DNA of 64,000 bases from Maricaulis sp965242785 (GTDB taxonomy: Bacteria; Pseudomonadota; Alphaproteobacteria; Caulobacterales; Maricaulaceae): the NCBI GenBank assembly GCA_965242785.1, contig CBDETA010000004.1:1178001-1242000 (forward strand), read 5' to 3'. The position numbers and the translations under genes were made by a program. This document shows, one piece after another, positions 24,891-33,048 of this stretch; the stretch's first letter is position 1, and each line of letters begins with the position of its first letter. Under the pieces are notes generated by a model. That model was not told the origin of the DNA. It worked only from the letters and a program-made list of their open reading frames with translations, and did no database searches.

Positions 24891-25816
24891 GCGTTGTCAC
24901 GGTCGCCTGGCATACCGGTCCACATCTCATCGAATCCGTTGCCTCCATTCTCGCTGCGCCCGGCGTGGACGAGTTGATCCTGGTCAATCACGGTAATCCG
25001 CCTGACATGATCCAGGCCCTGCGCGCGATGGCGTCGGACACAGACAAGTTCGTGCTGATCGAGACCGGGTCCAATCTCGGTTTTGCCAAGGGCTGCAATA
25101 TTGGCGCCCGACGGGCCAGCGGCGACCTCGTGCTGTTCCTCAACCCCGATGCCGTGCTGGCTCCGGGCGTGGCCCGACAGCTCAAGCGGTCGGCCAGTCG
25201 ACTGGACGGTGCGCTTTGGGCGATGGGCGCGCGCATCATGAATACGGATGGAACGGAACAGCGTGGCGGGCGCCGCGGCGAGTTGACCCCGCGTTCCGCC
25301 CTGGTCAGCTTTCTCAAGCTCGACCGCTTCCTGCCCGGCGTGAAGAACATCCATCTGGAAGGTGAACCGCTGGCTGACGACCTGATGCCGGTGAAAGTCG
25401 TCTCCGGTGCGGCGCTGATGATGCCGCGCCAGGCCTTCCTCTCGCTGGACGGGTTCGACGAACGCTATTTCCTGCATGTCGAAGACATCGACCTGTGCCG
25501 ACAGATCCGCGAACGCGGTGGCTCGGTCTGGTTCGAACCGCGCGCGGCCATCAAGCATTATGGCGGCACCTCGAAATCCTCACCCTTCTTTGTCGAGACC
25601 CACAAGGGGCTCGGTTTCGTGAAGTATTTCTGGAAATACTATCCCGGCCCGCTGCAGCGCCTGGCGACGATGGCACTCATCATCCCGATCTTCGCCGCGA
25701 TCTGGGGCCGTGCCGCGCTCCTGCGCCTGCGTGATCTGAAAAACCACTTTGCCCACCGTCGCCGCGTGGCCCGCCGCTTGCGGCGCCTGAAAGCGCACCG
25801 CAATACGCCGGGCTGA
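24803..25816 (+). CDS. Family 2 glycosyltransferase (rhamnosyltransferase-like)
   Basis: A 337-aa GT-A glycosyltransferase, cytoplasmic. It shows SVVTVAWHTGPHLIESVASI, the nucleotide-sugar motif LFLNPDAVL and the acceptor/base motif DERYFLHVEDIDLCRQIRERG, as in WsaE/RfbF-like rhamnosyltransferases. The C-terminal basic tail (HRRRVARRLRRL) may bind membrane. ATG at 24803 overlaps the ligase gene; no canonical start exists closer to the GT domain, which begins at about residue 30. Convergent with HMG-CoA lyase, the two stops forming TGAGCTCA. Confidence 0.88.
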   Translation: MAPRDSSVGSDVSVLSRSEAPAENTAARLSVVTVAWHTGPHLIESVASILAAPGVDELILVNHGNPPDMIQALRAMASDTDKFVLIETGSNLGFAKGCNIGARRASGDLVLFLNPDAVLAPGVARQLKRSASRLDGALWAMGARIMNTDGTEQRGGRRGELTPRSALVSFLKLDRFLPGVKNIHLEGEPLADDLMPVKVVSGAALMMPRQAFLSLDGFDERYFLHVEDIDLCRQIRERGGSVWFEPRAAIKHYGGTSKSSPFFVETHKGLGFVKYFWKYYPGPLQRLATMALIIPIFAAIWGRAALLRLRDLKNHFAHRRRVARRLRRLKAHRNTPG

Positions 25817-25818
25817 GC

Positions 25819-26724
25819 TCAGGCCGGACGCGGAAACTCGCCGGCGCGCGACAAGGCACTGTCGACCGGATGTTTCAACCCGTCCGTCTCCAGCCATTTC
25901 GCCGTCTCGATCAGCCTGGAGAGGTCCAGCCCGGTCTCAAATCCGCCGCGTTCCAGCATGTAGACGACATCCTCGGTCGCCACATTGCCGGTCGCGGCCG
26001 GTGCAAACGGGCAGCCGCCAATCCCGCCGACCGAGGCATCGATGACATCCACACCGGCCTCGACGGCGGCGTAGATATTCGCCATCGCCGTATTGCGGGT
26101 GTTGTGGAAATGCATGCGCAGCCGCATGTCGCCGCTCTCGGCGCGCACAAGGTCCAGCATGCGCCGCACCGACCAGGGATCGGCCACGCCGATCGTATCC
26201 CCCATGGCAAACTCGACCGCGCCCGCCGCCCGGGCCCGTCCGGCAAGCCGTGCCACCACGGCCGGATCAACCTCACCATCAAACGGATCGCCAAAAGCCA
26301 CCGACACCGTCACCGAGACCGGCGTGCCCTCGTCATGCGCCAGGACGGCGATGCGGTCGAACAGGTCGGCGGTCTGGTCCGGTGTGGCGTTCTGGTTCTT
26401 CAGGCCAAAGCCTTCCGAGGCGACCATGACGTAGTTGACCTCGTCACAGCCCGCCTCCAGCGCCCGCCGCATGCCGCGCTCATTCAGGGCCAGGCCGATA
26501 TATTTCACCCCGTCCTGCCGCGGCACGCGCTGCATCACCGCATCACTGTCCGCCATCGCCGGCACCAGCTTGGGATGGACAAAACTCGCCGCCTCCATGC
26601 GCCGCACACCGGCCGCGATCAGCCGCTCGACGAACTCGATCTTGGTCTCCGTCGACATCATCGCCGGATCATTCTGCAGACCGTCCCGCGGCCCGACTTC
26701 AACGATTTCAATCTTGCGGGTCAT
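25819..26724 (-). CDS. Hydroxymethylglutaryl-CoA lyase
   Basis: A 301-aa DRE-TIM enzyme cleaving HMG-CoA to acetyl-CoA and acetoacetate (leucine degradation). VGPRDGLQN carries the Arg-Asp catalytic pair, HFHNTRNTAMAN supplies metal-binding His residues, and the HMG-CoA lyase signature SVGGIGGCPFAPAATGN includes the active-site Cys. No other leucine-catabolic genes are adjacent. Its start overlaps the stop of the upstream GT39 gene by four bases (ATGA). Confidence 0.95.
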   Translation of the reverse strand: MTRKIEIVEVGPRDGLQNDPAMMSTETKIEFVERLIAAGVRRMEAASFVHPKLVPAMADSDAVMQRVPRQDGVKYIGLALNERGMRRALEAGCDEVNYVMVASEGFGLKNQNATPDQTADLFDRIAVLAHDEGTPVSVTVSVAFGDPFDGEVDPAVVARLAGRARAAGAVEFAMGDTIGVADPWSVRRMLDLVRAESGDMRLRMHFHNTRNTAMANIYAAVEAGVDVIDASVGGIGGCPFAPAATGNVATEDVVYMLERGGFETGLDLSRLIETAKWLETDGLKHPVDSALSRAGEFPRPA

Positions 26725-28531
26725 TCAACGTCCTCGGGAGCGCATCGCGTCATCAGCGTGACCAGAACGGTCTCATCACCTCTGGAATAATTTGTGCCGG
26801 GCACAACATCGAATTCACAATAGTCCAGGCTTCTGAGCCGCTCGAACATGTCGTTGTCGTCGAGTAACCCGATATTGGGATCGCGAGAAAAGAACTCCGC
26901 CCATGCATCATCGCGAGACAGGTCGAGAACCAAGAATGTGGGAATCTCCCTGTTTTCTGCAATCGACAACACTTCATCTACCGAGCCAAGGATTGTGCCT
27001 GTTCCGAGTGAAAAAACGAGGCTGGGTTCTGTGTAGGACGAAGCTGAGGCAATCGAAGATGTGTCGTACCCGTAGGTGGCAAGGTGGCCGGAAGGGAGCA
27101 GGTAGTTGTCTCGAATTTCCCGGACACGATCAGCCAACCGAACGGCTTCGGCACTCGGCAATGAAGCTCCGCGGAACATCACTTGCCATGTCAGTCCTGA
27201 CAGTGCTGCGCAGATAAGCACGATCTGGCCGGTATTGTGCCGGAGTGCCATCAAGGTTGCGCCGCACAGTAAAGCAAAAACCGCTGTGCTTGCGGCAACC
27301 CAAGCCGAAGCCAACGGATCCAGCTGCAAACCAAAGGGTTGGTCCGTCCCGCCGGGGTTCACGCCGAGAGCTCGCCAAGTGCCGGGGTCGCCGTAGGATG
27401 TAAAAGCGACAATAGCCAGCACTGCAAACACCAGCCCGGCAAACGCAAACAGCCCCCAGCCCACCCAGCGCTGCCAGGCCTGCGCCTTCACCAGTTCCAC
27501 CAGGCCCCAGCCCGCCGCCAGCGCCAGCGCCGGATAGGCCGGCAGGACGTAGTGCGGCAGCTTGGTCGGCAGGAGTTCGAAGACCAGCCAGGTGGGCACA
27601 GCCCAGCACACCAGGAAGCGTGCGGCGCCGGCCAGATCGGTCTTCTCCCGGATCGCCCCGACCAGGCGTCCCACGCCCGGCACCAGGAAGAGCGTCGCCG
27701 GGAAGAAGAGGAGCGGCAGCAGCATCAGGTGATAGCCCGGCACGCCGCCATGGCGTTCATGGCCGGAGACCAGTTTCGGCCCCAGATCATCGCCCAGCGC
27801 CTCGCGCAGGAAATTGCCCTCGGTGGCGATCTGGATCGAGACCAGCCAGGGCACCACCATCAGCACCGCCAGCAAAGGCCCCCACCAGGTCAACACCGGC
27901 TTCAGCCAGCGCCACTCCCGTTCCCAGATCAAAAGAGCGACAATCGCCAGCCCCGCCACCATCGGCGTCACCGGGCCCTTGATCAGCGCGCCCAGCCCGA
28001 TGGCGAACCAGAACAACAGCCCGGTCTTCCACCCTTGCGAGCTCCCGCCGCGGGCATTCATCAGCGCCGCCATGGCCAGGGTCGTGCACCCGGCCAGCAT
28101 GGCATCGGTCTTGGCGATCCCGCCTTCAATGCCCAAGAGGACCGTCGTCGCAAATAGCGCCGCACCGGCAAAGGCCGCCTCGCGCCCGATCAGCTCTTTT
28201 GTCCACCCCAGAAAGCCGCCAGCGCTGCCAGGATCGCGCCCAGCAGGGAGGGGATGCGATAGGCCCATATCTGCCGCGCCTCGGCGTCGGAGAGGGCGGC
28301 CACGCTCACCGCCTGCATCCAGTGGATGCCGACCGGCTTCTTGTTGCGTTCCTCGTCCAGGAAGTTGATCTCGACGAAATTGCCGGTCTCCAGCATCTGC
28401 GCCGTGGCCTGGGCAAAGCGGCTCTCATCGCGGTCCAGCGGCGGCAGGGTGAATATCCCGGCCAGCGCCGACAGCGCGGCCAGAAGCCCGATGATCACAT
28501 AGGCGCGAATGCCGCTCGCCAGTTGGGTCAT
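26721..28531 (-). pseudogene. GT39/ArnT-like glycosyltransferase, frameshifted
   Basis: Two overlapping frames together encode about 600 residues of a PMT/ArnT-family membrane glycosyltransferase, which moves sugars from polyprenyl phosphate. The N-terminal part (28531 down to about 28190) has LPPLDRDESRFAQATAQM with the catalytic Asp-Glu and stops soon after FWGGQKS. The second frame continues GWTKELIGREAAFAGAAL and runs to 26721. One missing base in the A-run at 28197-28200 (TTTT on +) explains it; adding one A gives GGQKELIGREAAF. It may be a natural mutation, a sequencing error or slippage. The start ATG has GGAGG upstream. The C-terminal region is extra-membrane. Confidence 0.85.
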
Positions 28532-28631
28532 GTGGCCTCCAAACTCGTGCGCGATGAGAAATCCCTCGCGTCATCAGCCAAACCCGGTATGTAACGGGCA
28601 GCCCCTGTTTCGCAAGCTCAAGCAGACACCT

Positions 28632-29378
28632 ATGAGCCAGACCCCCAAGTCCACACCCGATATTTCCGTTGTCGTCCCGGCCTATAACGAGGCCGGCAAT
28701 GTCGTCCCGCTGGCGCGCGAGATTGCTGCCGCGCTGGAGGGCCGCAATTTCGAGATCCTGTTTGTCGACGACTGCTCCAGCGACACCACGCGCCAGGAAC
28801 TGATCGATGCCAAGGCCGAACTGCCGATGCTGCGCGTCATCGCGCACAGGCACAATGCCGGCCAGTCGCGCTCGGTGCGCACCGGCGTGATGCATGCCCG
28901 CGGCGCCACGGTCTGTACGCTGGATGGCGATGGCCAGAACCCGCCGGAAAACCTGCCCACGGTGATCGACGCCCTCAACCGCGCCGATGCGCCGGACGGG
29001 CTGGCGCTGGTGGGTGGCGACCGCTCGGCCAACCGTCAGGACACGGCCTGGAAGAAGTTCGCCTCACGCTTCGGCAATGGCATCCGCAAGGCGATGCTGA
29101 ACGATAATTGCAATGACACGGGCTGCGGGCTGAAGGCCTTCAAGCGCTCGGCCTATCTGGAATTGCCCTTCTTCGACCACCAGCACCGCTTCCTGCCCGC
29201 GCTGATGATCCGCGAGGGCTACACTTGCGAGTTCCGCCCGGTCACGCACCGTCACCGCACCCTCGGATCGTCGAAGTATACGAATTTTGGCCGTCTTTTT
29301 GCCTCTTTGACAGACATGATGGGCGTAATGTGGTTAAATTCGCGGGCGCGCAATCCGCGCGGCAGCGACGAGTTCTAG
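28632..29378 (+). CDS. Family 2 glycosyltransferase (dolichol-phosphate mannosyltransferase-like)
   Basis: A 248-aa GT-A enzyme. It begins ISVVVPAYNEAGNV, carries FVDDCSSDTTRQ and the DXD-type TLDGDGQNPPEN, then a CGLKAFKRSAY segment and the HRHRTLGSSKYTNFGR motif typical of DPM1/ArnC-like transferases that load sugars onto polyprenyl phosphate. It is divergent from the ArnT-like gene, which would use such a donor, so the two may act in one lipid A or glycan modification route. A short hydrophobic stretch near the C-terminus may touch membrane. Confidence 0.9.
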   Translation: MSQTPKSTPDISVVVPAYNEAGNVVPLAREIAAALEGRNFEILFVDDCSSDTTRQELIDAKAELPMLRVIAHRHNAGQSRSVRTGVMHARGATVCTLDGDGQNPPENLPTVIDALNRADAPDGLALVGGDRSANRQDTAWKKFASRFGNGIRKAMLNDNCNDTGCGLKAFKRSAYLELPFFDHQHRFLPALMIREGYTCEFRPVTHRHRTLGSSKYTNFGRLFASLTDMMGVMWLNSRARNPRGSDEF

Positions 29379-29424
29379 TTTTCGGGCCCGGATGCCGGGC
29401 CCCAGATTGGGGAAAGGATGCGAT

Positions 29425-29931
29425 ATGGCCGGCGGGGGAGATAACGGCGTATTGTTGGGTATGACAGCGGCCAACCAGGCAAGGCGTTCCGGTGGCGGCT
29501 CAAACGGGGGAAGTTCCATGTTCAATGTAATTCCGCTCCTGATCATTCCGGTTGTGGTCTATGCGGTCATCGTGATTTTTGCCGGCAGCGACCCGGCCTC
29601 GGCCGCGGCGATGATGGATAATGCCATCTTCTCGATCCCGCTGGTCTCTGGCCCCTGGGCCATGACGCTGGGCGATCTGATGATCATCTTCGGCATGATC
29701 ATGATGTTCATCGAGCTGGTGAAATCCGCCGGCACCGGCACCGCCACCATTATCAATCACGGCCTCTCCATGCTGGTCTTTGTGATCGCCATGGCGCTCT
29801 TCCTGCTGGTCGGCCGCTTCGGCACCTCGGTCTTTTTCCTTCTGACCATGATGGCCCTGATGGACACCGTCGCCGGCTTCGTCGTCACCATCGTCGCCGC
29901 CCGCCGCGACCTCGCGGTCGGCGGGGAATAA
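29425..29931 (+). CDS. Four-helix integral membrane protein, unknown
   Basis: A 168-aa hydrophobic protein with four predicted membrane helices beginning at NVIPLLIIPVVVYAVIVI, preceded by a Gly/Ser-rich N-terminus. No motif I recognise. ATG at 29425 has AAAGGA upstream; ATG at 29518, also with a good GGGGGAAG, would give a shorter protein starting at the first helix. It lies 46 bp after the DPM-like gene and is followed by a terminator, so the two may form an operon. Confidence 0.75.
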   Translation: MAGGGDNGVLLGMTAANQARRSGGGSNGGSSMFNVIPLLIIPVVVYAVIVIFAGSDPASAAAMMDNAIFSIPLVSGPWAMTLGDLMIIFGMIMMFIELVKSAGTGTATIINHGLSMLVFVIAMALFLLVGRFGTSVFFLLTMMALMDTVAGFVVTIVAARRDLAVGGE

Positions 29932-29954
29932 GCAAGGCGACATCGCGGACAAGG

Positions 29955-29985
29955 AAACGCCGCTCCGGTCGGGGCGGCGTTTTTT
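29955..29985 (+). terminator. Rho-independent terminator
   Basis: AAACGCCGC / GCGGCGTTT with inner CCGG pairing and six or more T. It ends the glycosyltransferase-membrane protein unit. Confidence 0.9.
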
Positions 29986-30070
29986 GTTGCGACAGTCCAT
30001 GGCAGGCCTGCGTCCGGGAAAATTTGCTCTTTGCCAAGTCAGCAGCCGCGCCTTTTGGCGCAATTGCATC

Positions 30071-30195
30071 CATTAATCGCTTGCCAGCCAGCGGGCCTCA
30101 GGGTTTCAGCGGCGTCAAGGGCGCCGCAGGCGCCGCTTTGCGGTGGCCACCCTTGACGCCGCTGAAACCCTGAGGCGAACTCTCGGCAAGGGATG
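30071..30195 (-). repeat. Large hairpin repeat element, copy 1
   Basis: The core 30096-30175 is a perfect inverted repeat with 26-base arms (CCTCAGGGTTTCAGC... at 30096-30121 and its complement at 30150-30175) around a 28-base GC-rich centre. Flanks match, in inverted orientation, those of a second copy at 54548-54665 (CATCCCTTGCCG outside one arm, CTGGCTG.CAAG outside the other), so the unit is about 120 bp. It lies in the 500-bp gap 29932-30429, which otherwise holds only two terminators. Confidence 0.9.
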
Positions 30196-30304
30196 AATGG
30201 CAGGAAGCCGCGCCACCGCGCCGTTCATTGGACGGACTTTGCACCTCAGCGGAGACCGGCGTTTCCTGTTTCGTGTGCGCGCTCAACATAAGGCCCACAA
30301 ACAC

Positions 30305-30328
30305 AAAACCCCGCCGGAGCGGGGTTTT
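30305..30328. terminator. Bidirectional terminator after the PemK/MazF-like gene
   Basis: AAAACCCCGC-CGGA-GCGGGGTTTT is a perfect 10-bp stem with A and T tracts on both sides. It lies 100 bp beyond the minus-strand toxin-like gene stop at 30430. Confidence 0.85.
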
Positions 30329-30429
30329 GGGACAGTGACACTATCTAGGCTGCTCAGGGCTTGTCATCGCCCGGCGAGCAACCTGCCTGATAGTTCAGGT
30401 CTTAAAGCCCGAAGACCGGGTTACTCCGC

Positions 30430-30846
30430 TCATATAGTCTCATCATCCGGATTCAGCAAGTTTCCCATGCCCAAAGCGTGTAGAATGCCGTGCCGCACCG
30501 CCCTGAGGTCATTGCCGGAAATCTGCGGGTGTGCCCATTTGCGCCGACCGATTTTGAAACCGTTCAACCGGGCAATTGAAACATTCATCAGCAGGTCGCA
30601 TTTGGCCCAGCAGGCCAGGCCGTCATCTTCCTGCGGGTGATAGTTTTTCGATAGGCGGACATGGAACGGATACTCCTTGCTCGGCGCTGTCAGGCTGACA
30701 GGCACAAGAGCCGCCAACGCGCTTCGGCCGGGAAGCTTTGGCGAAACGATGATGCAGGGTCGGATTTTGTTGATCTCTGGAGGAACAAATCCCGAGAAAT
30801 CCGTCATCAGCAATTGCCCGGCGCGCGGGTAGTATCCGAGTGGCAT
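30430..30846 (-). CDS. PemK/MazF-family toxin-like protein
   Basis: A 138-aa protein resembling MazF/PemK endoribonucleases and their non-toxin relatives. Visible features: YYPRAGQLLMTDFSGFVPPEINKIRPCIIVSPKL (the RP-V-I-S core), LVPVSLTAP, and the later WAKCDLLMNVS segment where MazF toxins have structural or RNA-contact residues. The start at 30846 (MPLGYYP) fits the family; GTG at 30888 is possible. No antitoxin (AbrB/MazE or PemI type) is adjacent: the upstream genes encode a 28-aa membrane peptide and a basic 110-aa protein. It may be an orphan or housekeeping relative. Confidence 0.75.
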   Translation of the reverse strand: MPLGYYPRAGQLLMTDFSGFVPPEINKIRPCIIVSPKLPGRSALAALVPVSLTAPSKEYPFHVRLSKNYHPQEDDGLACWAKCDLLMNVSIARLNGFKIGRRKWAHPQISGNDLRAVRHGILHALGMGNLLNPDDETI

Positions 30847-30912
30847 TCCACCAAAATACAATCTCAACGCGCAAATCGCAATCAGCACACCCGAGAGCGT
30901 TTTCGCTTGCGC

Positions 30913-30999
30913 TTACAAGAGCACAAACAGCAGCCCGGCTCCCAGACCGACATCGATCCAGAACCCCACCCGCCGGGCCGTCACCACACCGAGGCTCAT
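30913..30999 (-). CDS. 28-residue single-span membrane peptide
   Basis: Reads MSLGVVTARRVGFWIDVG and then a hydrophobic GAGLLFVLL before TAA. The ATG overlaps the stop of the upstream 110-aa gene as ATGA, which favours translation by reinitiation. One predicted membrane helix with a positively charged N-terminal side. Function unknown; the very short length leaves some doubt. Confidence 0.5.
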   Translation of the reverse strand: MSLGVVTARRVGFWIDVGLGAGLLFVLL

Positions 31000-31328
31000 G
31001 CGCAGCGCTCCCATTTGGGATCGCGTGAGGTCAGCGGCTGGGCGGCTTGTTCGTAGGTGCGGCGGAAGCGGGCGATTTCGCTGGGCTCGGCCTTCAGGCC
31101 GCGGCGCGGGGCGTCGCCGATGATCTGGACCATGACCTCCGCCGTGGCAGGACGCGAGCGCACATAGGAGCGGGCGCTTTCACGCTCGCTGCCATGCGGG
31201 GTCGGGACGGGAACCAGGGCCCGGTCCTGCCGCGACGGACGGTCATTGGATCCGCGCGCGCGACCGGCCGGCTCTACGCGGCGGCTGGTCGGGGTCGGGA
31301 CAGAATATGCGCTTCGGATCGTGGTCAT
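30996..31328 (-). CDS. Basic, partly disordered hypothetical protein
   Basis: A 110-aa protein with an Arg/Pro/Ser-rich N-terminal half (VEPAGRARGSNDRPSRQ) and a more ordered C-terminal half including EVMVQIIGDAPRRGLKAEPSEIARFRRTYEQA. No signal peptide. I do not recognise a family. It is the first gene of a probable three-gene minus-strand unit with the 28-aa membrane peptide and the PemK-like gene, though the coupling to the latter (about 66 bp) is looser. Confidence 0.65.
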   Translation of the reverse strand: MTTIRSAYSVPTPTSRRVEPAGRARGSNDRPSRQDRALVPVPTPHGSERESARSYVRSRPATAEVMVQIIGDAPRRGLKAEPSEIARFRRTYEQAAQPLTSRDPKWERCA

Positions 31329-31420
31329 GCCCGTCTCATCGCAAGGCCGATGCCAAGTCTTAATGAGAGGTTAACGCTGATTCAGGGCCAAAAACAGGCA
31401 TGCAGGCGTACAAAATGACA

Positions 31421-31449
31421 CCAGCCGGCCCGAAAACCGGGCCGGCTGG
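31421..31449 (-). terminator. Terminator downstream of phaR
   Basis: CCAGCCGGCCCG-AAAAC-CGGGCCGGCTGG is a 12-bp perfect stem, 62 bp beyond the phaR stop. On the minus strand it is followed by TGTCATTTTG, a weak T tract. Confidence 0.65.
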
Positions 31450-31511
31450 CTCAAATCGATACGAAAGTGTTAACGCGGCACGCGGGACGAAACCGCGTGC
31501 GAGGGGCGAAA

Positions 31512-32126
31512 CTACTTCTTGGTGTCCAGCAGCTGATCCAGCTTGGCACGCATCGCGTCGAGTTCCTCGCGCATCGCGTTCAGCTCCTCGCCGCCCTCGG
31601 CCTTGTCATTGCCGGACGCGGCCGGCTTGTCGTCGCTGCCGGTGGCCGCTGCCGCCCCTGCGGCGCCAAAGGGGGAGAACATGCGCATGGCCTGGCCGAA
31701 CATTTCCATATTGCGGCGGGTCTGTTCCTCGATCATGGCCATCGAGGCCTGCGGCGAGGACATCGCCTCGGTCATGCGGTCACGGAATTCCTCCTGCTGC
31801 TGGGCGAAGGAATTCATCGACATCTGCAAATAGCCCGGAACCACGCTCTGCAGGCTGTCGCCGTAGAAACCGATCAGCTGGCGCAGGAAATCGACGGGCA
31901 GAAGGTTGGCGCCGCGTGATTCCTCTTCGAAGATAATCTGGGCCAGCACGCCGCGGGTGAGATCGTCTCCGCTCTTGGCGTCGATGACCTGGAAGTCGGT
32001 GCCCTTTTTGACCAGGTCCCGCAGGTAGTCCAGCGTGACGTACTGGCTGGTCGAGGTGTCGTAGAGACGCCGGTTTGCGTATTTCTTGATGACGATGTCC
32101 GGTGATTTGCCGTTGGATTTGGTCAC
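31512..32126 (-). CDS. phaR: Polyhydroxyalkanoate synthesis repressor PhaR
   Basis: A 204-aa regulator that binds PHA granules and DNA and represses phasin and pha genes until polymer forms. The N-terminal PHB/PHA accumulation regulator DNA-binding domain is clear: VIKKYANRRLYDTSTSQYVTLDYLRDLV. The following PHB_acc region contains LPVDFLRQLIGFYGDSLQSVVPGYL. The C-terminal coiled coil (AMREELDAMRAKLDQLL) is usual. It is divergent from the acetoacetyl-CoA reductase gene, giving a small PHA locus. The synthase phaC and thiolase are not in the window. Confidence 0.95.
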   Translation of the reverse strand: MTKSNGKSPDIVIKKYANRRLYDTSTSQYVTLDYLRDLVKKGTDFQVIDAKSGDDLTRGVLAQIIFEEESRGANLLPVDFLRQLIGFYGDSLQSVVPGYLQMSMNSFAQQQEEFRDRMTEAMSSPQASMAMIEEQTRRNMEMFGQAMRMFSPFGAAGAAAATGSDDKPAASGNDKAEGGEELNAMREELDAMRAKLDQLLDTKK

Positions 32127-32243
32127 CGCTTACTCCCCTGTGGCACGCCTCATTTTTGCGTCGGCTCGATATTGCTCGACACGGGCGTGTTGCTATTTCA
32201 TGTAATGGTGTACGCGCTTAATGTGGTGTGCTGCAAGCGCGAA

Positions 32244-32257
32244 CGCAATTTGCGCAA
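32244..32257. promoter_or_regulatory. Palindromic TGC-rich site between phaR and phaB
   Basis: CGCAA-T-TTGCG (32244-32254) overlaps TTGCGCAA (32250-32257), with GTGCTGCAAGC just before. PhaR proteins bind TGC-rich sequences, so this is a candidate operator 25-40 bp before the phaB ATG. Inference only. Confidence 0.35.
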
Positions 32258-32281
32258 GACAGCAAGTCTCAGGGGGACAGC

Positions 32282-33007
32282 ATGACTCGGACCGCTCTCG
32301 TCACCGGTGGAACGCGTGGAATCGGCGCCGCGATCAGTCTCGCGCTGCAAAAGGCGGGGCACACGGTGGTCGCCAATTACGCGGGCAATGATGCTGCAGC
32401 GAACGCATTTGCAGCAGAAACCGGCGTGAAAGTGGTGAAGTTCGATGTCGGGGATTACGACTCCTGTGTCGCCGGGATTGCGGCAGCCGAAATGGCCGCC
32501 GGTGCGCCGATCGATCTTCTGATCAACAATGCCGGCATCACCCGCGACGGCATGTTCCACAAGATGACACCGGAACAGTGGCGCGATGTGATGCGGGTCG
32601 ACCTGGATAGCCTGTTCAACATGTGCCGTCCGCTGATCGAGGGCATGCGCGAGCGCGGCTTCGGGCGCATCGTCAACATCTCCTCCATCAACGGCCAGAA
32701 GGGCCAGATGGGCCAGGTGAACTATTCCGCCGCCAAGGCCGGTGTGATTGGCTTCACCAAGGCGCTGGCGCAGGAGACGGCGCGCAAGGGCATCACCGTC
32801 AATTGCGTGACGCCGGGCTATATCAATACCGAGATGGTCGCCGCGGTGCCGGAAAAAGTGCTCGAGGGCATCATCGCCGGAATCCCGGTCGGACGGCTGG
32901 GCGAGGCGGATGAGATCGGCGCGCTGGTCACCTATCTGTGCTCGGACGAGGCCGGTTTCATCACCGGATCGACCCTGACCATCAATGGCGGGCAGTACAT
33001 GGCATAG
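32282..33007 (+). CDS. phaB: Acetoacetyl-CoA reductase PhaB
   Basis: A 241-aa short-chain dehydrogenase reducing acetoacetyl-CoA to (R)-3-hydroxybutyryl-CoA with NADPH for PHA synthesis. The nucleotide motif TGGTRGIG lies at residues 8-15, NNAGI follows at about 80, and catalytic Ser-Tyr-Lys are in NISSINGQKGQMGQVNYSAAKAG. The GQKGQ.GQ.NYSAAKAG segment is the PhaB form rather than FabG. AGGGGGA precedes ATG at 32282. Divergent from phaR. Confidence 0.93.
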   Translation: MTRTALVTGGTRGIGAAISLALQKAGHTVVANYAGNDAAANAFAAETGVKVVKFDVGDYDSCVAGIAAAEMAAGAPIDLLINNAGITRDGMFHKMTPEQWRDVMRVDLDSLFNMCRPLIEGMRERGFGRIVNISSINGQKGQMGQVNYSAAKAGVIGFTKALAQETARKGITVNCVTPGYINTEMVAAVPEKVLEGIIAGIPVGRLGEADEIGALVTYLCSDEAGFITGSTLTINGGQYMA

Positions 33008-33048
33008 GAAGGTCTTGGACCTGCCGCAAATTTGCCGTCTTGCCAGTC

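Noticed and set aside
30071..30195. Insertion sequence terminal repeats
   Set aside because: The arms are separated by only about 28 bases with no transposase frame; it is a hairpin element, not an IS.
30098..30304. 68-aa minus-strand frame over the large hairpin
   Set aside because: Half of it is the translated inverted repeat; no ribosome site or family match.
30197..30640. 147-aa plus-strand frame overlapping the PemK-like gene
   Set aside because: Composition is Arg/Ser-rich without motifs, it crosses the bidirectional terminator at 30305 and lies antisense to a recognisable protein.
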